Of a stretch of 64,000 nt of DNA, positions 1-7,168 are shown one piece after another (positions within the stretch are counted from its first letter, which is position 1; the number at the start of each line of letters is the position of its first letter). Both the position numbers and the translations under genes were made by a program. Source of the stretch: Clostridia bacterium (GTDB taxonomy: Bacteria > Bacillota > Clostridia > Christensenellales > Aristaeellaceae); assembly GCA_017484085.1 (NCBI GenBank), contig JAFUTW010000020.1, positions 1 to 64,000 on the forward strand. The letters run 5' to 3'. Under the pieces are notes generated by a model, which saw only the letters and a list, made by a program, of their open reading frames with translations, made no database searches and was not told where the DNA came from.

Positions 1-1
1 A

Positions 2-274
2 CGCCTGAAAGCAGCGCGCACCGCCAAACATCTGAGCCAACAGGCATTAGCAGATATCATCGGAAAGAGCCTCAACACCGTCGGGCTTTATGAGCGCGGA
101 CTCCGGCAGCCCAGCCTGGAAACCCTTTGCCTTCTGGCTGATACTCTGGATGTCTCCTGTGATTATCTATTGGCCCGGACAGAGGCAAAAAAGACGGCGC
201 TGACGTCGGATGCTGCGGATGAGAATCTCGCTGTGCGCGTCTCCCGTATTGAAAACCATCTTGGTTTGGAATAA
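2..274 (+). CDS. XRE-family helix-turn-helix regulator, 5' end missing
   Basis: The open frame enters from the left edge and gives the last 90 residues of a DNA-binding protein. Residues 10-60 match an XRE/Cro helix-turn-helix: HLSQQALADIIG forms the first helices, LNTVGLYERG the recognition region, and the domain closes with the family-typical LADTLDVSCDYLLART. A short tail ends in LGLE. Members usually repress their own or neighbouring genes as soluble dimers; the target here is unknown because the start and promoter lie outside the window. A hairpin plus T-run follows 25 bp after the stop. The family call is secure, the role is not. Confidence 0.88.
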   Translation, partial: RLKAARTAKHLSQQALADIIGKSLNTVGLYERGLRQPSLETLCLLADTLDVSCDYLLARTEAKKTALTSDAADENLAVRVSRIENHLGLE

Positions 275-299
275 GCCGAATAGTTTTCTATACTGTAGA

Positions 300-328
300 A
301 GAGGTACTGTCAAAGTGCCTCTTTTTTA
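300..328 (+). terminator. Rho-independent terminator of the XRE gene
   Basis: AGAGGTACT (300-308) pairs with AGTGCCTCT (314-322) across a 5-nt loop, including one G-U pair, and is followed by a run of T. Confidence 0.8.
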
Positions 329-335
329 TACTTCC

Positions 336-368
336 AAAAAAGCAACCGCCCTCCGAAACGGAGGGCGG
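336..368 (-). terminator. Rho-independent terminator of yceD-rpmF
   Basis: A perfect 10-bp stem CCGCCCTCCG/CGGAGGGCGG (346-355/359-368) with an AAA loop lies just past the rpmF stop; on the minus strand it is followed by TTGCTTTTTT. Confidence 0.9.
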
Positions 369-386
369 ATACCTACCTTGAATCAA

Positions 387-584
387 TCAGTTCTCGGAAG
401 CGGCTTTCTCTTCCATGTTGATGATCTGCTTGCCATCGTAGTAGCCGCAATGCTTGCAGATACGGTGGACGAGCATCATCTGCTGGCAGCGCGGGCACTT
501 GACGATAGCCGGCGCGGTCAGCTTCCAGTTCGCACGGCGCATACGGCCGCGGGACTTCGATACTTTACCTTTCGGGACTGCCAT
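387..584 (-). CDS. rpmF: 50S ribosomal protein L32
   Basis: A 65-residue protein starting MAVPKGKVSKSR, the hallmark N-terminus of bacterial L32. The zinc-ribbon cysteines are present as CPRC (30-33) and CKHC (43-46), so this is the zinc-binding form. L32 sits in the large subunit near the peptidyl-transferase region. The start is fixed by an AGGAGGTGT ribosome binding site a few bases upstream; a longer in-frame extension exists but lacks L32 similarity. It follows the DUF177 gene by 2 bp, the usual yceD-rpmF arrangement, and the two probably share one transcript ended by the hairpin at 336-368. Confidence 0.97.
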   Translation of the reverse strand: MAVPKGKVSKSRGRMRRANWKLTAPAIVKCPRCQQMMLVHRICKHCGYYDGKQIINMEEKAASEN

Positions 585-586
585 GT

Positions 587-1120
587 TTACACCTCCTGAT
601 CCCCCTTGGGACTGATTTCTTCCATGCGTTCGGCTAAAGCCTGAAAAGGACTCCTGCGGACGGATTCCTTCCGGCATGAGCACGTCGTTACATTGAGGTT
701 TGCGCCGCACTGGTCGCACAGGCCTTTGCAGTCTTCCCTGCACAGGATGCGCGTGGGCACCTCCAGCAGCACGGATGTCCGCACCGCGTCGGTGAGATCC
801 AGCACATGGCCCTGATAGGTATACTGCTCTTCCGTCGGCACTTCGCCTTCCGCCTCACGGACGAAGGCTTCGCTGACGGGCGCCGAAACCTCTGTAAGCG
901 CAGGAGCCAGGCAACGTGCGCAGCGGGATTCCACCACGGTTTGGGCCTGCGCGTCGATCACAACGGTTTCCCCTGTGATCATGTACGTGCCGGACAGTTT
1001 GACCGGGCTGACGTACCGGACGGTATCGCCGCCCCATCGGTCTTCTCCCCAGGTTTCCTCCAGCGTGAAAGGAACGTCGATCCCCTTCATCTGAACCCCC
1101 CGGGTTATATCCAGCTTCAT
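587..1120 (-). CDS. yceD: DUF177 / YceD family protein
   Basis: A 177-residue protein of the DUF177 family. Cysteines lie in two groups, CARC at 67-70 and CREDCKGLCDQC at 127-138, the family signature near a C-terminal CGANLN motif, and could bind metal. YceD homologues affect 23S rRNA accumulation or processing in bacteria and chloroplasts; that role is from the family, not from this sequence. The ATG at 1120 is preferred over one 24 bp upstream because GAGGTGG lies just ahead of it. A near-consensus promoter lies about 30 bp upstream. The adjacent rpmF gene supports the identification. Confidence 0.9.
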   Translation of the reverse strand: MKLDITRGVQMKGIDVPFTLEETWGEDRWGGDTVRYVSPVKLSGTYMITGETVVIDAQAQTVVESRCARCLAPALTEVSAPVSEAFVREAEGEVPTEEQYTYQGHVLDLTDAVRTSVLLEVPTRILCREDCKGLCDQCGANLNVTTCSCRKESVRRSPFQALAERMEEISPKGDQEV

Positions 1121-1149
1121 CGTACCACCTCGAAAAATGACCATCCCGC

Positions 1150-1178
1150 ATTATACGCGCACACCGGAAGCTTGTCAA
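1150..1178 (-). promoter_or_regulatory. Sigma-A promoter of yceD-rpmF
   Basis: On the minus strand TTGACA (1173-1178), 17 bp, TATAAT (1150-1155): a consensus match at a suitable distance from the yceD start. Confidence 0.88.
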
Positions 1179-1214
1179 GCATCAATCCTGTACTCCGGGA
1201 CAGGAGCGGCAGCC

Positions 1215-1865
1215 TCAGCCGACAGCGTCCGGATAATTGTTATAATCCGGATACGGTCCGCGTCCCGGCGGATCGTAATCGTCATCCCTGATGTCCGGAT
1301 CTCCGTCATTATCCTTTCCGCCGCTGTTAAAGATGCTGGGGTGATACGTCCTGTAATTGTAATAGTCCTCTTCGCTCTCCAGGAATTCGATATACCCCTT
1401 CGGGATCCATCCCTGACCGAACGCTGTATCGCAGAGGAACGTATCCATACAGTCACCCAGGATGATGAGCGGCGCGCCCTCGATCAGCTGGCCCCATTTG
1501 CGCCAGGTGATGTCCGGAACCTTGCGGACGTTGACCTTATGTGCCGTACAGTAGCCGTACTGCGGAGTCTCGTATTCGGTAAACGGATACTCTGCTTTGT
1601 AAATCCAGATCTTCTCTTCGTTTTTACTCCAGCCGGGCTCCTTGAATACCTTTGGATTTACCATGGAAGGGCGGGGTTCCGCAGCTTTGGCTGCAGGTTC
1701 CGCTTCTTTTTCCGCCGGGCTTTGGGTTTCCGTATCTGTTTTAACGCGGTTTCCGCCCAGGTTATTAAATAAGGTCTTCGGGTCGATGGATGTTGCGCCC
1801 TTCGCTGTTGCGGTCATCATCAGCAGGAGCGCAGACAGGAGCAACAGACATAGCAGTCTCTTCAT
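1215..1865 (-). CDS. Secreted SH3-like domain protein (paralogue 1)
   Basis: A 216-residue exported protein of unknown function. Residues 1-24 form a signal peptide (KR, a long leucine stretch, TATAKGA). A Glu/Ala/Pro-rich linker (about 45-66) is followed by a compact domain (about 95-165) containing AHKVNVRKVPD, then GQLIEGAPLIILGD and a GWIPKGYIEF strand, a pattern typical of bacterial SH3b domains that often bind cell walls. The tail is rich in Asp, Pro and Tyr. AAGGAGG precedes the ATG. The next gene upstream, 1951-2649, shares the same domain layout and the motifs VNVR, PKGYIEF/PKQYIRIF and YHPS/HHPN, so the two are tandem paralogues. Confidence 0.7.
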   Translation of the reverse strand: MKRLLCLLLLSALLLMMTATAKGATSIDPKTLFNNLGGNRVKTDTETQSPAEKEAEPAAKAAEPRPSMVNPKVFKEPGWSKNEEKIWIYKAEYPFTEYETPQYGYCTAHKVNVRKVPDITWRKWGQLIEGAPLIILGDCMDTFLCDTAFGQGWIPKGYIEFLESEEDYYNYRTYHPSIFNSGGKDNDGDPDIRDDDYDPPGRGPYPDYNNYPDAVG

Positions 1866-1950
1866 GGTGCGTCCTCCTTTTATCGTCCGATCTTATCCGA
1901 TACAGACAAAACCTAGGACAGCAGGCGGAGCGGCGCCGAAACCTAAAGCA

Positions 1951-2649
1951 TTACCACCAGCTGTGGCGGAAGACGACCAGCTCTCCTTTGCTGTTGTGGG
2001 TGAGTCCGGTGTAGCCCGTTCCGGGCTCGCGGTACCACTTGGCTTTCAGCTCTTCTTCCGTGATCTTGCCTGCCTTGTACTGCTCCATCAGCTTCGCGTT
2101 GTAGCCGGGGTGATCCTTGGGGGCGCGGCGGTAGAAGTTCGGATGATGCGCGCTGTACTCTTCAAACTCGCTCTCCGTCATCCCCTCAAAGATCCGGATG
2201 TACTGCTTGGGCACATACCCTTCGCCGAAAACCGTACGGCACAGGTACTCGTCCCCTTCCTCGCCGATAACGACCACCGGCGCCCTGCGGATGAGTTCCC
2301 CGCGGTGGGGATACCGCTGGCCGGGGTTGATCCGCACGTTGACGCGCTCTCCCGTGCAGCAGGCATAGGCCGGGAAATTGGATTCTTCCGCTTTCTCCGG
2401 CTCTGCATCTTCCGTTTCAGCCGTTTCTTCGGGTTCCTCCGTCACAGTCTCCTGTGCCTCAGCGGTTTCTTCTGCCTCAGCGGTTTCTTCTGCCTCAGCG
2501 GTCTCCTCTGCCTCGGCAGTCTCCTGTACCCCGGCAGTCTCCTGTGCCTCGACGGTCTCTTCGTCTGTCGCAGTGATCTCCGCCAGCGCGGGAAGGACGG
2601 ACAGGGCCAGAGCCAGGGCCAGAGCAGCCAGAACAGCGCATTTCTTCAT
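1951..2649 (-). CDS. Secreted SH3-like domain protein with ETAEAE repeats (paralogue 2)
   Basis: A 232-residue exported protein. Residues 1-23 are a signal peptide ending ALA. Residues about 30-80 are a low-complexity acidic stretch built from six-residue ETAEAE-type units, matching 18-bp tandem repeats in the DNA; it probably acts as an extended spacer. The SH3-like domain follows (about 95-155: ERVNVRINPG, RRAPVVVIGE, GYVPKQYIRIF). A C-terminal segment (170-232) has no recognised domain. It starts 33 bp downstream of ackA on the same strand with no visible terminator between, so it may be read through from ackA. Function unknown; binding to envelope polymers is an inference from the SH3 fold. 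Confidence 0.7.
   Translation of the reverse strand: MKKCAVLAALALALALSVLPALAEITATDEETVEAQETAGVQETAEAEETAEAEETAEAEETAEAQETVTEEPEETAETEDAEPEKAEESNFPAYACCTGERVNVRINPGQRYPHRGELIRRAPVVVIGEEGDEYLCRTVFGEGYVPKQYIRIFEGMTESEFEEYSAHHPNFYRRAPKDHPGYNAKLMEQYKAGKITEEELKAKWYREPGTGYTGLTHNSKGELVVFRHSWW
2450..2560. repeat. 18-bp coding tandem repeat (ETAEAE units)
   Basis: Near-identical 18-bp units of the type TCAGCGGTTTCTTCTGCC repeat about five times inside the secreted protein gene. Such arrays change length by slippage in whole codons, so the spacer length may vary between strains. Confidence 0.8.
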
Positions 2650-2682
2650 GTGATATTCCCCTTTTCAGAGCAGTTCTTTCAT

Positions 2683-3879
2683 TTAAAGTGCGTTTACGAT
2701 CGCCAGCGTGTCCCTCGCGATGGGCAGCTCTTCGTTGGTCGCCAGACGCAGGACCTTGATGGTGGAGTCGTCCGTGCTGATGACGCCCGCATTGCCGCGC
2801 ACGTTCTTCGCCGGATCGATCTTGACACCCAGGAAAGCAAGGCCGCTGATGACGTCTTCCGCCGCCTGCGTGTCGTTCTCGCCGATGCCCGCGGTGAAGA
2901 CGATGGCGTCCGCGCCGCCGACGGCGACGTTATAAGCGCCGATGTACTTCTGCACGCGGTAGGTCCACACAGCGATGGTCTCCTTCGCCAGCTCGTCGCC
3001 CGCTGCGGCCGCAGCCTTGACGTCACGCATATCGGAAGAGACGGACAGGCCCGCGAAGCCGGACTTCTTGTTGAGGGTGTTCAGCATCTCGTGAATGTCC
3101 ATGCCGGTATTGTCCATGATGTACTCCAGCACGGCGGGATCGACATCGCCGGAGCGGCTGCCCATGAGCAGGCCTTCCAGCGGCGTGAGGCCCATGGAGG
3201 TATCCACGACCTTGCCGTTCACCACGGCGGACAGGGAGGAGCCGTTGCCCAGGTGGCAGATGATCAGCTTGCAGGCGTCGGCCGGCTTGCCTATGTACTT
3301 GGGCGCCTCGCCCGCGATGAAGCGGTGGCTGGTGCCGTGGAAGCCGTAGCGGCGGACCTTCAGCGTCTTGTAGTACTCATAGGGCACGCCGTAGAGATAC
3401 GCCTTGGGCGGCATGGTCTGGTGGAAAGCGGTATCGAACACGGCGACGTTGGGCTTGCCGGGCATGACTTCCTGGCACGCGCGGATGCCGGCGATGTTCG
3501 CCTTCTGGTGCAGCGGTCCCAGCGGAACCAGCGCTTCGATCTCAGCCAGGGTCTCGGGGGTCACGAGCGCGGACTCCTTGAAGGTCTCGCCGCCGTGCAG
3601 GACGCGGTGGCCGCAGGCACCGATCTCGTCCAGGGAGGTGATAGCGCCGTTATCCTTATCCGTCAGCGCCTCCAGAACCGCGGAGATCGCCTCGGAGTGG
3701 TTCTTCATGTTGCGGGTGAACTCGATGCCCTTGTCGGTGCCCAGAACGCTGTGCTTGAAGTGGGTGCCTTCGATGCCGATGCGCTCCACCAGGCCCTTGG
3801 CCTTGACGGACTCGTCGTCCATGTCGATCAGCTGGTACTTGAGGGAAGAAGAGCCGGAATTGATGACAAGAATTTTCAT
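2683..3879 (-). CDS. ackA: Acetate kinase
   Basis: A 398-residue acetate kinase, the normal length. It converts acetyl phosphate and ADP to acetate and ATP in the cytoplasm. Visible motifs are VINSGSSSLKY at 5-15 (Asn7 binds phosphate), GHRVLHGGE at 90-98 (substrate Arg92), FDTAFHQTM at 148-156 (catalytic Asp149) and GFHGTSH at 179-185. The ATG at 3879 follows a GGAGATA site and aligns with the family N-terminus; a 20-residue upstream extension does not. Its strong promoter faces the pta promoter about 75 bp away, so the Pta-AckA pathway is encoded divergently rather than as the common pta-ackA operon. Confidence 0.98.
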   Translation of the reverse strand: MKILVINSGSSSLKYQLIDMDDESVKAKGLVERIGIEGTHFKHSVLGTDKGIEFTRNMKNHSEAISAVLEALTDKDNGAITSLDEIGACGHRVLHGGETFKESALVTPETLAEIEALVPLGPLHQKANIAGIRACQEVMPGKPNVAVFDTAFHQTMPPKAYLYGVPYEYYKTLKVRRYGFHGTSHRFIAGEAPKYIGKPADACKLIICHLGNGSSLSAVVNGKVVDTSMGLTPLEGLLMGSRSGDVDPAVLEYIMDNTGMDIHEMLNTLNKKSGFAGLSVSSDMRDVKAAAAAGDELAKETIAVWTYRVQKYIGAYNVAVGGADAIVFTAGIGENDTQAAEDVISGLAFLGVKIDPAKNVRGNAGVISTDDSTIKVLRLATNEELPIARDTLAIVNAL

Positions 3880-3962
3880 GGGTATCTCCTCCATTTTATA
3901 ATGCGTTTTTGATGGTTCAGGAAGCTTTCCGCCTTGCATTCAAGGCATAATAATACATATAA

Positions 3963-3991
3963 ATTATACTGAAGAAACCCGTATTTGTAAA
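3963..3991 (-). promoter_or_regulatory. Sigma-A promoter of ackA
   Basis: TTTACA (3986-3991), 17 bp, TATAAT (3963-3968) on the minus strand, about 80 bp ahead of the ackA start. Confidence 0.88.
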
Positions 3992-4064
3992 GGAATATCA
4001 CACAAGAAGCGGCGTGCGGCCGCACCGGGCGGCAGATTTGGCGCAGAAAGAATCCCGCGGGGCA

Positions 4065-4094
4065 TTGAAATAAGGGCTTGCTGTGTGCTACAAT
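4065..4094 (+). promoter_or_regulatory. Promoter of pta with extended -10
   Basis: TTGAAA (4065-4070), 18 bp, TACAAT (4089-4094), preceded by the extended -10 dinucleotide as TGCTACAAT. Confidence 0.85.
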
Positions 4095-4136
4095 CCAGTT
4101 ATCTTCTATAAAAAATACAATTTGGAGGGTTCACAA

Positions 4137-5162
4137 ATGGCTGATATGTTTGCGCCGATGATCGAAAAACTGAAGGCAAATCCGAAGACCATCGTCTTTA
4201 CCGAGGGTGCCGATCCCCGCATCCAGGAGGCGGCTGCGCGCCTGCTCTCCGAGAAGGTGCTGAACGTCGTGATGGTGGGCAACAAGGCCGAAATCGAAGC
4301 CGCTTCCAATGCTTCCGGCTTTGACATCAGCGGCGCGGAAATCGTCGATCCCGACACCTATGAGGGCTTCGACGACATGGTCGCCAAGATGGTGGAACTG
4401 CGCAAGGGCAAGATGAGCGCGGAGGACTGCGCTGCGGCCCTCAAGAAGTCCAACTACTTCGGCACGATGCTGGTGAAGATCGGCAAGGCCGACTGCCTGC
4501 TGGGCGGCGCCACCTATTCCACCGCCGACACCGTACGCCCCGCGCTGCAGCTGATCAAGACCAAGAAGGGCGCTTCCCTGGTCTCCTCCTGCTTCATCCT
4601 GGACCGTGACTTCGGCGATGAAGGCCTGCGCCGCATCGCGATGGGCGACTGCGCCATCAACATCGACTACCAGGATTCCGTGGACAAGGCGACCGGCGAG
4701 GTGAAGCAGACCGCCGCCTCCAAGCTGGCCGAGGTGGTCGTTTCCACCGCCGAGACCGCGAAGATCTTCGGCATCGATCCCAAGGTCGCGGTGCTGAGCT
4801 TCTCCACCAAGGGCTCCGGCAAGGGCGGCACCGTCCAGCTGAGCCACGACGCTACCGCTATCGCCCAGGAGAAGGCGCCGGAACTGGCGATCGACGGCGA
4901 GCTGCAGTTTGACGCCGCGGTTTCCATGGAAGTCGCCGCCACCAAGTGCAAGGGCAGCAAGGTCGCCGGCCAGGCGAACACCTTCATCTTCCCCTGCATC
5001 GAGGCGGGCAACATCGGCTACAAGATCGCCCAGCGTCTGGGCGGCTACGCGGCCTACGGCCCCATCCTGCAGGGCCTGAACGCCCCCATCAACGACCTCT
5101 CCCGCGGCTGCAATGCGGACGAAGTCTACAAGATGAGCCTGATCACGGCCTGCCAGGGCTGA
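4137..5162 (+). CDS. pta: Phosphate acetyltransferase
   Basis: A 341-residue single-domain phosphate acetyltransferase of the short Firmicutes type, without the N-terminal regulatory domains of the roughly 700-residue enterobacterial enzyme. It exchanges CoA for phosphate on acetyl-CoA to give acetyl phosphate for AckA. Family signatures include TIVFTEGADPRIQEAAARLL near the start, the middle motif VAVLSFSTKGSGKG, and the C-terminal YGPILQGLNAPINDLSRGC. The ATG at 4137 has TTTGGAGGG about 6 bp upstream. A GC-rich terminator follows. Its orientation opposite ackA suggests that the two enzymes can be expressed separately. Confidence 0.97.
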   Translation: MADMFAPMIEKLKANPKTIVFTEGADPRIQEAAARLLSEKVLNVVMVGNKAEIEAASNASGFDISGAEIVDPDTYEGFDDMVAKMVELRKGKMSAEDCAAALKKSNYFGTMLVKIGKADCLLGGATYSTADTVRPALQLIKTKKGASLVSSCFILDRDFGDEGLRRIAMGDCAINIDYQDSVDKATGEVKQTAASKLAEVVVSTAETAKIFGIDPKVAVLSFSTKGSGKGGTVQLSHDATAIAQEKAPELAIDGELQFDAAVSMEVAATKCKGSKVAGQANTFIFPCIEAGNIGYKIAQRLGGYAAYGPILQGLNAPINDLSRGCNADEVYKMSLITACQG

Positions 5163-5181
5163 GCATAAGCCATCACCTCAC

Positions 5182-5215
5182 CGCGCGCCGCCCGCAAGGG
5201 CGGTGCGTGTTTTTT
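5182..5215 (+). terminator. Rho-independent terminator of pta
   Basis: GCGCCGCCC pairs with GGGCGGTGC across GCAA and is followed by GTGTTTTTT. Confidence 0.88.
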
Positions 5216-5241
5216 AAGCGGCTTCTCCCGGAGGAAGTGCG

Positions 5242-5976
5242 ATGAACATCGAATCCCTTCTTTTCCTTCGCGCGCTCTCCGTCGAGTGGGAGCGCATCCC
5301 GCAGGACAGCTATCTGCGCGGCATCCCGGCCATCGCCTCCATACGGTCCCTGTCTTTCCCGGCGCCCGTCACCTTTTTCGCAGGGGAAAACGGCACCGGC
5401 AAATCCACCCTGCTGGAAGCCGCCGCCGTCGCCCTGGGCTTCAATCCGGAAGGCGGCACCCGCAACTACCGTTTTTCCACGTACGATTCCCATTCCGCTC
5501 TTTCCGATGCCCTCCGGCTGCAGCGCGGCGTCCGCCGCCCGCGCTACGGTTACTTTCTGAGGGCGGAGAGCTTTTACAACGTCGCCACCAAGGAAGAAGA
5601 GTACAGTAGGGAGCCCGGCGGCATCCCGCTGCACCTGCATGAAAAATCCCACGGCGAGAGCTTTCTGCTCCTCGCCCATGAAAATTTCAAAGGCGGCGGT
5701 CTCTACCTGCTCGATGAGCCGGAGGCCGCGCTGTCGCCCCAGCGGCAGCTGACGCTCCTTTCGGAAATCCACCGGTGCAGCAAGGCCGGGGCACAGTTCA
5801 TCATCGCCACCCATTCGCCCATCCTGCTGGGATTCCCCGGCGCAGGGATCCTCAGCTTTGACGGCGAGCGGATCCACCCCGTTTCGTACGAGGAGACGGA
5901 CAGCTACCGCATCACTTCCCTTTTTGTGAATGAGCGCGGGCGTCTGCTCCGCCAGCTTTTGGAGGAAGAGCCATGA
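5242..5976 (+). CDS. ABC-fold AAA ATPase
   Basis: A 244-residue soluble ATPase of the SMC/RecF-like ABC-ATPase superfamily. Walker A is GENGTGKST (48-56), a signature-like KSHGES lies at 135-140, Walker B is LYLLDEPEAAL (154-164) and the switch histidine is H191 in IIATHSPIL. No membrane segment or transporter partner is present, so it is not a transport subunit. Such short proteins are often annotated as AAA_15/AAA_23-type predicted ATPases of unknown role. GGAGGAAGTGCG supports the start. Its stop overlaps the tmcAL start by 4 bp (ATGA), so translation of the two is likely coupled. No nuclease partner that would suggest a defence pair is adjacent. Confidence 0.85.
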   Translation: MNIESLLFLRALSVEWERIPQDSYLRGIPAIASIRSLSFPAPVTFFAGENGTGKSTLLEAAAVALGFNPEGGTRNYRFSTYDSHSALSDALRLQRGVRRPRYGYFLRAESFYNVATKEEEYSREPGGIPLHLHEKSHGESFLLLAHENFKGGGLYLLDEPEAALSPQRQLTLLSEIHRCSKAGAQFIIATHSPILLGFPGAGILSFDGERIHPVSYEETDSYRITSLFVNERGRLLRQLLEEEP

Positions 5977-7163
5977 AGGTCTGCGGCGTCATCTGCGAGT
6001 ACAACCCCTTCCATAACGGACATCTCTTCCACCTGTCGGAGGCCAGGCGGCAGAGCGGCGCAGACTACGTCATCTGCGTCATGAGCGGGGATGTGACCCA
6101 ACGCGGCACCTTTGCCCGTCACGATAAATTTCTAAGGACGCGGATGGCCCTTGCAGGCGGCGCGGATCTCGTGCTCCAGCTGCCGGTGCGCTTTTCGTGC
6201 GCCGCGGCAAACGAGTTCGCCGCGGGCGGCGTCGCTTCTCTTTCCGCGCTCGGCGTCGTGACGCACCTCTCCTTCGGCTGTGAAGAGGAAGCCGCCGGCA
6301 GCCTGCTGCCCGCAGCAGCGTGCCTCCGGTCGGAATCACTCGCTTTCAAAGAGGCCCTGGACGCCGCTCTGCGGGACGGGCTGCCCTACCCCGCAGCCTA
6401 CGCCGTAGCGGCGGAAGCCGCGTCGGGCATTTCCGGCCTTTCCGCTTTGCTTTCGCAGCCCAACGCGGCGCTGGCGCTGCACTACCTTTGCGCGCTCCCG
6501 CCGCAGATCACGCCCGTCCCCGTCATACGGACGGGGAACCGGCATGATGCGCCCGGTCTCGGCATCGGCGCCGGCGCATCCGCCGTCCGGGAAGCGCTGG
6601 AAGCCGGGGCCGCCCGGGCGGATATCGCCCCCTCTCTGCCCTTCGCCGGGGAGCTGTTCGCAGCGGAAGACGCAGGGCGCGTCCATCCCGAAAACGCCCT
6701 GGAACAGCTGGCGCTCTGGCGCCTGCGGGAGATGAAGTCGGAAGCGCTCTCCGGGATCGCCGGCGTCAGCGAGGGGCTGGAAAACCGCCTTTTTCAGGCC
6801 GCCGGTCAGGCCGGGGACCGGGAAATGTGGCTGTCCCTGTGCAAGACGCGGCGCTATACCCGGGCCCGCCTCTCCCGCATCCTGACCTCTGCGCTGCTCG
6901 GGCTCACCGCCCCTCTGGCGGCAGCGCATCCCCTGCCCGGATATGCGCGCATCCTCGGGTTCAGGCAAAGCGCCCGGCCTCTGCTCCGCGCCGTACGCCG
7001 TCAGTCCTCCCTGCCGCTTATCGCCAAGTGCGCGGACTACGACAGGGATGACCCGCTCTTTGCACTGGATGTCCGCGCCAGGGATCTTTGGGCGCTGGGA
7101 TGCAAAAATCCCGCGGCGCGCGCCGCGGGATCCGATTTCACAACAAGTCCGGTCATCCTCTGA
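5973..7163 (+). CDS. tmcAL: tRNA(Met) cytidine acetate ligase (TmcAL)
   Basis: A 396-residue member of the YlbM/DUF795 nucleotidyltransferase family. The family enzyme in Bacillus subtilis uses ATP and acetate to make N4-acetylcytidine at the wobble position of elongator tRNA-Met. The N-terminus shows the nucleotidyltransferase HxGH motif in CEYNPFHNGH (H14, H17), followed by VMSGDVTQRGTFARHDK and GADLVLQLPVRFSCAAA, both family hallmarks. Length is typical. It overlaps the upstream ATPase gene by 4 bp. The last codons contain a 24-bp perfect palindrome that appears to double as the terminator of the convergent gene at 7169-8266. Confidence 0.93.
   Translation: MKVCGVICEYNPFHNGHLFHLSEARRQSGADYVICVMSGDVTQRGTFARHDKFLRTRMALAGGADLVLQLPVRFSCAAANEFAAGGVASLSALGVVTHLSFGCEEEAAGSLLPAAACLRSESLAFKEALDAALRDGLPYPAAYAVAAEAASGISGLSALLSQPNAALALHYLCALPPQITPVPVIRTGNRHDAPGLGIGAGASAVREALEAGAARADIAPSLPFAGELFAAEDAGRVHPENALEQLALWRLREMKSEALSGIAGVSEGLENRLFQAAGQAGDREMWLSLCKTRRYTRARLSRILTSALLGLTAPLAAAHPLPGYARILGFRQSARPLLRAVRRQSSLPLIAKCADYDRDDPLFALDVRARDLWALGCKNPAARAAGSDFTTSPVIL
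7104..7131 (-). terminator. Terminator of the SEDS-PBP operon, inside the tmcAL coding end
   Basis: A 24-bp perfect palindrome (7108-7131, centre GGCGC/GCGCC) followed on the minus strand by TTTTT (7104-7108). It lies 38 bp past the stop of the minus-strand gene and within the last codons of tmcAL. Confidence 0.82.
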
Positions 7164-7168
7164 GGGGA

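Noticed and set aside
2-274. Prophage or mobile-element repressor at the left edge
   Set aside because: Only a lone XRE protein end is visible and the next genes are ordinary ribosomal genes; nothing in the window supports a phage.
2450-2560. CRISPR array
   Set aside because: Units are 18 bp, contiguous without spacers and in frame with a coding repeat. No other regularly spaced repeats or cas genes occur in the window.
2378-2653. Serine/alanine-rich repeat protein on the plus strand
   Set aside because: It is the antisense reading of the ETAEAE coding repeat and has no ribosome binding site.
1642-3912. A 756-codon plus-strand open frame opposite ackA and the SH3-like genes
   Set aside because: It is the antisense shadow of clear minus-strand genes; high G+C suppresses stops. 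It has no ribosome binding site and no family match.
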